This document shows positions 60,382 through 64,000 of a DNA stretch of 64,000 nt, piece by piece; positions within the stretch are counted from its first letter, which is position 1; each line of letters begins with the position of its first letter. Under the pieces are notes generated by a model that saw only the letters and a list, made by a program, of their open reading frames with translations, made no database searches and was not told the origin of the DNA. This DNA is from CASICS01 sp045564455 (lineage in GTDB: Bacteria; Pseudomonadota; Gammaproteobacteria; Magnimaribacterales; AG-339-G14): assembly GCA_045564455.1 (NCBI GenBank), contig JBJLHG010000002.1, positions 558,001 through 622,000 of the forward strand, in the 5' to 3' direction. The translations under genes were made by a program, and so were the position numbers.

Positions 60382-61124
60382 AAATATTATTAACCAATGA
60401 TGACGGTTACGATCATCCCGGAATCAAAACTTTGTATTCAGAACTCTCCAAGAATCATGAAGTTTTTATGATGGCACCCAATATTAATAAAAGTGGCTTT
60501 GGAAGCGCTTTAACTTTTTTAGCCCCTCTAAAGGAAAGAAAAATAGATGAAAATATTTATTGTCTTGATGGGACTCCGGTTGATTGTATAAAAACTTCTC
60601 TTAATGGAAAAAGTTTATTTGAATTAGATCTTGCTAATCTAGAATCTGAAAACTTAGATTTAGGAAATAATGAATTATGTCAATTTACACCTGAGATAGT
60701 AGTTTCAGGAATAAATCCAGGCCCAAATTTAGGACCAGTTCTGCTTTATTCAGGAACAGTTGGCGCAGCAATTGAGGGGCGAAATTTAAAATATCCAGCC
60801 ATTGCTGTTTCTGTAGCATCTTTTGAGATAAGTGATTACAGTTTAGCTGCTACAACAGTATCAAAATTACTAGAAAATATTGACGACTTAGATTTGGCAG
60901 AAAATTCAATTTTAAACTTAAATGTGCCTGATCATAATATTTTTCCAAATCCTGAAATTAAAATAACTAAAACTTTTTTAGATCAGAACTTGATTCCAAA
61001 CGAAGAGATTATGGATGATTTAAGTTGTCTTGAAGCAGGACATATTTCTCTTTCCCCAATTAAAATCAATACTTTCGATAAAGTAAGCATAAAAAAAGCA
61101 GGCGATTGGCTTGAACAGTTTTAA
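60378..61124 (+). CDS. surE: 5'/3'-nucleotidase SurE
   Basis: SurE is a metal-dependent survival phosphatase acting on nucleoside monophosphates. The metal site 'ILLTNDDGYDHPGIKTL' is at the N-terminus, 'VVSGINPGPNLGPVLLYSG' is the phosphate/metal loop and 'YSGTVGAAIEGRNL' follows. Length is 248 aa, with a roughly 20-residue Leu/Glu/Asn-rich insertion before 'PEIVVSGIN'. It overlaps pcm by 14 bases, the usual surE-pcm pair. Confidence 0.94.
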   Translation: MKILLTNDDGYDHPGIKTLYSELSKNHEVFMMAPNINKSGFGSALTFLAPLKERKIDENIYCLDGTPVDCIKTSLNGKSLFELDLANLESENLDLGNNELCQFTPEIVVSGINPGPNLGPVLLYSGTVGAAIEGRNLKYPAIAVSVASFEISDYSLAATTVSKLLENIDDLDLAENSILNLNVPDHNIFPNPEIKITKTFLDQNLIPNEEIMDDLSCLEAGHISLSPIKINTFDKVSIKKAGDWLEQF

Positions 61125-61803
61125 TAGTAATCATCCAACTGAATTATCTTATGAAAGAGCCAGAAAAGCCCTAGCCGAGTCTTTAGCTGAAAAAGGGATA
61201 TCAGATATAAGAGTATTGGAAGCAATTTTGAAAACTCCAAGACATTTTTTTGTGGACGGTGCATTTATAAGTAGAGCTTATGAAGACATGTCTTTACCAA
61301 TTGGCTATAAACAAACGATTTCACAACCTTATGTAGTTGCCAAGATGACTGAAATCTTGATCAAGGGAAATATTTTAGAAAAAAAACCACTTGGTACAAT
61401 TTTGGAAATTGGCACTGGTTGTGGATATCAAACTGCAATTTTATCTAGATTTTGTCGAAAAGTTTTTTCTGTGGAACGAATCAAGCCTCTTGCAGAAAGA
61501 GCTGAAAAAAATCTTGAAAAAATTAGGGTTAAAAATTTTTTTATCAGGTGGGCTGACGGCACTTTGGGATGGCCGACATATAAAAAATTTGATGCAATTA
61601 TTTGTGCTGCCGCAATAGATAAAATACCTGAAAAATTAAAAATGCAATTAGAAATAGGTGGGAAATTAATATGTCCTTGCGGCAATAATAAAAAACAAAG
61701 CTTAGTGTTGTTAGAAAAAAAACACAAAAATGAGTTTGTCGAAACAGTTTTAGAATCTGTTTTATTTGTTCCAATGTTAGAAGGGAAAATTATCGATAGT
61801 TAA
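61111..61803 (+). CDS. pcm: Protein-L-isoaspartate O-methyltransferase
   Basis: Pcm repairs isoaspartyl residues in aged proteins with SAM. 'TPRHFFVDGAFISRAYED' and 'LPIGYKQTISQPYVVAKMTE' precede the SAM loop 'ILEIGTGCGYQTAILSRF'. 'FDAIICAAAIDKIPEKL' is post-I. Length (230 aa) is slightly above usual. The start is TTG inside the end of surE. In relatives nlpD and rpoS follow pcm; neither is found here. Confidence 0.95.
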   Translation: MNSFNSNHPTELSYERARKALAESLAEKGISDIRVLEAILKTPRHFFVDGAFISRAYEDMSLPIGYKQTISQPYVVAKMTEILIKGNILEKKPLGTILEIGTGCGYQTAILSRFCRKVFSVERIKPLAERAEKNLEKIRVKNFFIRWADGTLGWPTYKKFDAIICAAAIDKIPEKLKMQLEIGGKLICPCGNNKKQSLVLLEKKHKNEFVETVLESVLFVPMLEGKIIDS

Positions 61804-61856
61804 TTTTTATCTATTTCATAAAAAATATCCAAGAGATCCCAGTTTAAATCCCTTTT

Positions 61857-61887
61857 CCTATTAAGTTTTTTCTTAGTTCTTAATAGG
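61857..61887. repeat. 9-bp perfect inverted repeat after pcm
   Basis: cctattaag (61857-61865) is repeated inverted as cttaatagg (61879-61887) around a 13-base T-rich loop. It lies between the convergent pcm and small basic-protein genes and overlaps the end of the latter. There is no downstream T-run on either strand, so it is not a classical terminator, though a stem-loop 3' end is plausible. Confidence 0.4.
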
Positions 61888-62034
61888 GTGCTTAATATGA
61901 AACTTGCGTTTCTTTTCTCTTAGTCTATGCAAATCACCATGAAGATGTTCGGCTTTTTCTTCCATGATCTTTCTTATTTTCGATCTTTTGGTTCTTGCGT
62001 GGACTGATCTGCTTAATCTTTCAGATTTATCCAT
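61873..62034 (-). CDS. Small basic protein of unknown function (53 aa)
   Basis: A 53-residue frame begins with ATG preceded by 'aagg' at a 7-base spacing. The product is rich in Lys, Arg, His and Glu ('SERLSRSVHARTKRSKIRK' near the start, 'LREKKRKFHIKHPIKN' at the end) and likely helical, with a high positive charge. It fills most of the otherwise empty 299-base interval between pcm and the thioesterase and is on the same strand as fdxA and the thioesterase. I do not recognise the family. Composition suggests nucleic-acid binding, which is inference only. Confidence 0.55.
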   Translation of the reverse strand: MDKSERLSRSVHARTKRSKIRKIMEEKAEHLHGDLHRLREKKRKFHIKHPIKN

Positions 62035-62102
62035 ATATTGACCTTGCGCTTCTAAAATTGACTTTGCAAGAAAAATATAATTTTTTGAAAAAGACTTAAA
62101 GG

Positions 62103-62516
62103 TTATTCTTTTTTTATATCAGTCGGCTGAATGGTGTGAAGTAGAGTTGCGGCCAATTTTTTATCCGGAGTAAAAAGCCTACCTTCGACTGTAGCAATTT
62201 TTCTGCCAAGCTTTATAATTTTTACATCTATGAAAGCTTCTCCGATCTTGAGGGGGCGATGAAATAGTACATGCAAATCTGTTGAAAGAGGACCTTTTTT
62301 AAAATCATATGCACTTATCACCACCATAGCAGTTGCGTCATCTAAAGCTGCAGCAATCATTCCACCTTGAACCATATTCATAGGATTTGCAGATTCAGCA
62401 GGGAAAGTAACTTTTAATTTAAACACATCGTCTATTTTCTCAAGAAACTCTAAATTAAAGAATTTGGCCGTTTCCCCTGGTTTATTATCATTTAGCCATT
62501 CCAGTGATATATCCAT
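62103..62516 (-). CDS. Hotdog-fold acyl-CoA thioesterase (PaaI family)
   Basis: The protein has the PaaI/YdiI-type hotdog pattern: 'NPMNMVQGGMIAAALDDATA', with the active-site Gly-Gly and acidic residue on the central helix, and 'STDLHVLFHRPLKIGEAFID'. Such enzymes hydrolyse acyl-CoA thioesters. I choose the ATG at 62516 (137 aa), with 'gga' upstream; a TTG at 62528 would add four residues. It follows fdxA by about 25 bases and probably shares its transcript. The substrate cannot be inferred. Confidence 0.85.
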   Translation of the reverse strand: MDISLEWLNDNKPGETAKFFNLEFLEKIDDVFKLKVTFPAESANPMNMVQGGMIAAALDDATAMVVISAYDFKKGPLSTDLHVLFHRPLKIGEAFIDVKIIKLGRKIATVEGRLFTPDKKLAATLLHTIQPTDIKKE

Positions 62517-62541
62517 ATTTAAGTCCAAAAATTTAAGTTAA

Positions 62542-62868
62542 TTAATCTAAGATCAAAACATCCAGTTTGTTTGAAACACTTTTCCATTGTTCATGGTCTG
62601 GCATGGGCGCTTTAGCCTCTGTTATATTTGGCCAGATTTTAGAATACTTTTCATTAATTTCTATAAAGTCAATTTCATCAGCAGGAACTTCGTCTTCAGC
62701 AAAAATTGCATCAACTGGACACTCAGGTTCGCATAAGCCGCAATCAATGCATTCTTCAGGATCTATTACTAAAGTATTTTCTCCTTCATAAAAACAATCT
62801 ACAGGGCACACTTCTACACAATCAGTGTGTTTGCAATTAACACATGCAGAACCAACAATAAAAGTCAT
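62542..62868 (-). CDS. fdxA: 7Fe ferredoxin FdxA
   Basis: FdxA is a small electron carrier with a 3Fe-4S and a 4Fe-4S cluster. The cysteines are C9, C12, C17, C21 and C25 in the N-terminal part and C40, C43, C46, C50 in 'CIDCGLCEPECPV'. Length (108 aa) and the C-terminal helical extension match FdxA of Azotobacter and Pseudomonas. In Pseudomonas fdxA lies between rpoS and mutS near recA, so this is its conserved place, with rpoS and mutS missing. Confidence 0.95.
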   Translation of the reverse strand: MTFIVGSACVNCKHTDCVEVCPVDCFYEGENTLVIDPEECIDCGLCEPECPVDAIFAEDEVPADEIDFIEINEKYSKIWPNITEAKAPMPDHEQWKSVSNKLDVLILD

Positions 62869-62876
62869 ACATGAAT

Positions 62877-62889
62877 TATAATTTATATA
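62877..62889 (+). promoter_or_regulatory. Candidate leaderless promoter of cinA/pncC
   Basis: A perfect 'tataat' (62877-62882) lies 6 bases before the ATG at 62889. With usual spacing the transcript would begin at the start codon. No Shine-Dalgarno is visible. The spacer to fdxA is otherwise only a few bases. Confidence 0.35.
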
Positions 62890-63392
62890 TGAGTGAAACG
62901 ACGACAGATATATATTCTTTATTGGAATATCTAGGAAATATTTTGTCTAAAAAAAATCAAACTATAACAACCGCGGAATCTTGTACGGGTGGCTGGGTAG
63001 GCAAAGAGATTACAGGAATATCAGGAAGCTCTAAGTGGTTTGGATCAGGGTTTATCACTTATTCTAATAGCGCAAAAGTAAAAATTCTTAGAGTTAATAA
63101 AGAAACTTTACTCAAAGAAGGAGCTGTATCAGAAAACGTGGTAAAAGAAATGGCAATTGGAGCCATGCAACTTAGTAGAGCTGAGTATGGCATAGCTATA
63201 AGTGGCTTGGCAGGACCTGGAGGAGGAACTAAAGAAAAACCTGTAGGAACAGTCTGTTTTGCTGTTGGCAACCAAGATAAAATTAATACTAGTACAAAAT
63301 TATTTTCCGGTGATAGAGATCAGGTCAGAGTGCAAAGTGTTCAATATGCATTGACTGAAATGAATAATTTTCTAAAGGTATTGCATAATTAA
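62889..63392 (+). CDS. pncC: Nicotinamide-nucleotide amidase PncC (CinA C-terminal domain family)
   Basis: PncC deamidates NMN to nicotinate mononucleotide for NAD recycling. The motif 'TTAESCTGGWVGKEITGI' holds the catalytic Ser, then 'FGSGFITYSNSAKVKIL', 'GAVSENVVKEMAIGAM' and 'GIAISGLAGPGGGTKEKPVG'. The ATG at 62889 (167 aa) gives the length of E. coli PncC; an ATG at 62871 would add six residues. It lacks the N-terminal CinA domain. It precedes recA, the conserved cinA-recA pairing. Confidence 0.93.
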   Translation: MSETTTDIYSLLEYLGNILSKKNQTITTAESCTGGWVGKEITGISGSSKWFGSGFITYSNSAKVKILRVNKETLLKEGAVSENVVKEMAIGAMQLSRAEYGIAISGLAGPGGGTKEKPVGTVCFAVGNQDKINTSTKLFSGDRDQVRVQSVQYALTEMNNFLKVLHN

Positions 63393-63408
63393 TAAATATA
63401 TTGTTAAA

Positions 63409-63428
63409 TACTGTATAAATATACAGTA
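63409..63428 (+). promoter_or_regulatory. LexA (SOS) box upstream of recA
   Basis: tactgtataaatatacagta matches the gammaproteobacterial consensus (tactgtatatatatacagta) at 19 of 20 positions, and its ends form a perfect palindrome (tactgtat / atacagta). It ends 9 bases before the recA ATG. TTGTTA at 63401-63406 could be part of the promoter. Confidence 0.93.
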
Positions 63429-63437
63429 ATAAAAATT

Positions 63438-64000
63438 ATGGCTACAAAAAACACAAAAAACACAAAGAACGAAGAATTATCATCAGATAAGAATAAGAAT
63501 TTAGCATCTGCTATAACTCAGATAGAAAGCCAGTTCGGAACTGGAACTATAATGAGAATGGGCGATAAAAAAGTAGAAGATGTGCCTAGTATATCTACAG
63601 GATCTCTAGGATTAGATTTGGCGCTTGGCGTAATGGGATTGCCAAGAGGAAGGGTTGTTGAGATATTTGGTCCCGAGTCATCTGGAAAAACTACCTTAAC
63701 CTTGCAAGTTATAGCTGAGTGCCAAAAACAAGGAGGAACTGCAGCATTTATTGATGCAGAGCACGCTTTAGATCCGATTTATGCAGAAAAACTTGGAGTT
63801 AAAGTAGACGATCTTCTCTTATCTCAACCAGATAATGGAGAGCAAGCTTTGGAAGTTGCAGATATTATGGTTAAGTCTGGAGGAGTAGATGTGTTAGTGA
63901 TCGATTCAGTAGCCGCATTGACACCTAGAGCAGAAATAGAGGGAGAGATGGGAGATCATCACGTTGGTCTCCAAGCTAGATTAATGTCACAAGCTTTAAG
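63438..64000 (+). CDS. recA: Recombinase RecA (3' truncated by window)
   Basis: RecA forms filaments on ssDNA for strand exchange and triggers LexA self-cleavage. The first ~187 residues are present: a Lys/Asn/Thr-rich N-terminal extension, 'QIESQFGTGTIMRMGD', the Walker A 'EIFGPESSGKTTLTLQ', 'AAFIDAEHALDP', Walker B 'VDVLVIDSVAALTPRAEI' and 'MGDHHVGLQARLMSQAL' at the edge. The ATG lies 9 bases after the LexA box, so regulation by SOS is expected. Confidence 0.97.
   Translation, partial: MATKNTKNTKNEELSSDKNKNLASAITQIESQFGTGTIMRMGDKKVEDVPSISTGSLGLDLALGVMGLPRGRVVEIFGPESSGKTTLTLQVIAECQKQGGTAAFIDAEHALDPIYAEKLGVKVDDLLLSQPDNGEQALEVADIMVKSGGVDVLVIDSVAALTPRAEIEGEMGDHHVGLQARLMSQAL

Noticed and set aside
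62035..62102. Upstream extension of the small basic protein
   Set aside because: The frame stays open to a stop at 62119-62121, but it has no ATG, GTG or TTG before 62034.
1..64000. Mobile elements, prophage, toxin-antitoxin, restriction or defence systems
   Set aside because: No transposase, integrase, long repeats or defence-type proteins are visible; nearly all genes are core functions in conserved order.

Overview
The window is a strongly AT-rich, very densely packed chromosomal segment of a bacterium with a streamlined genome. The gene order (lolB-ispE-tRNA-Gln-prs-rplY-pth-ychF-tRNA-Met; murA-hisG-hisD next to a DegS/AlgW protease; rplM-rpsI-petABC-sspA; lpoA/rsmI/rnpB/mraZ; pyrG-kdsA-eno-ftsB-ispD-ispF-surE-pcm-fdxA-cinA-recA) is that of Gammaproteobacteria, closest in layout to Pseudomonas-like genomes. 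With the low GC, tiny spacers, missing neighbours and shortened proteins, a free-living marine streamlined gammaproteobacterium of the SAR86 type is my best inference; no rRNA is present to prove it. I see no mobile element, prophage, CRISPR array or rRNA.

Layout. 1-4.24 kb: infB (3' end), rbfA, truB, rpsO, pnp on +, closed by a bidirectional terminator. 4.28-9.1 kb on -: lolB, ispE, tRNA-Gln, prs, rplY, pth, ychF, tRNA-Met. 9.16-11.8 kb on +: prfA, prmC, a MoeB/ThiF protein; then a two-gene acyl-CoA ligase/MaoC hydratase operon (11.9-14.0 kb), the main metabolic insertion. 14-17.1 kb on -: gatC-gatA-gatB. 17.2-19.6 kb on +: mreBCD. 19.6-23.4 kb on -: kdsD, lptC, lptB, a 76-residue sigma-54 C-terminal remnant, mgtE. 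23.5-27.3 kb on +: mlaC, murA, hisG, hisD. Then a PDZ-less DegS-like protease (-), rplM, rpsI, petABC, sspA (+), a short LpoA (-), rsmI and RNase P RNA (+).

34.5-50.1 kb is the division/cell-wall (dcw) cluster mraZ-rsmH-ftsL-ftsQ-like-ftsA-ftsZ-ftsI-murE-murF-mraY-murD-ftsW-murG-murC-ddl. Its order is unusual: the ftsQ-ftsA-ftsZ block lies between ftsL and ftsI instead of after ddl. It is followed by rpsF-rpsR-rplI-dnaB-alr, a di-iron ferritin-like protein, and pyrG-kdsA-eno-ftsB-ispD-ispF-surE-pcm. The end holds a small basic protein, a hotdog thioesterase and fdxA on -, then cinA/pncC and the start of recA, preceded by a near-perfect LexA box.

The main theme is reduction inside conserved superoperons: loss of whole genes (hemA, hisC, lptA, kdsC, mlaFED/mlaB, hpf-ptsN-rapZ-npr, sspB, truD, nlpD-rpoS, mutS are not where relatives keep them) and loss of domains (rpoN reduced to its RpoN-box domain, DegS without PDZ, FtsQ without POTRA, LpoA without its N-terminal half). 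All four convergent protein-gene pairs (maoC/gatB, mreD/mgtE, hisD/degS-like, sspA/lpoA) overlap at their 3' ends by 4-11 bp, and the ispE stop codon lies inside tRNA-Gln. The free-standing sigma-54 remnant and the rearranged dcw cluster are the items I would look at first.
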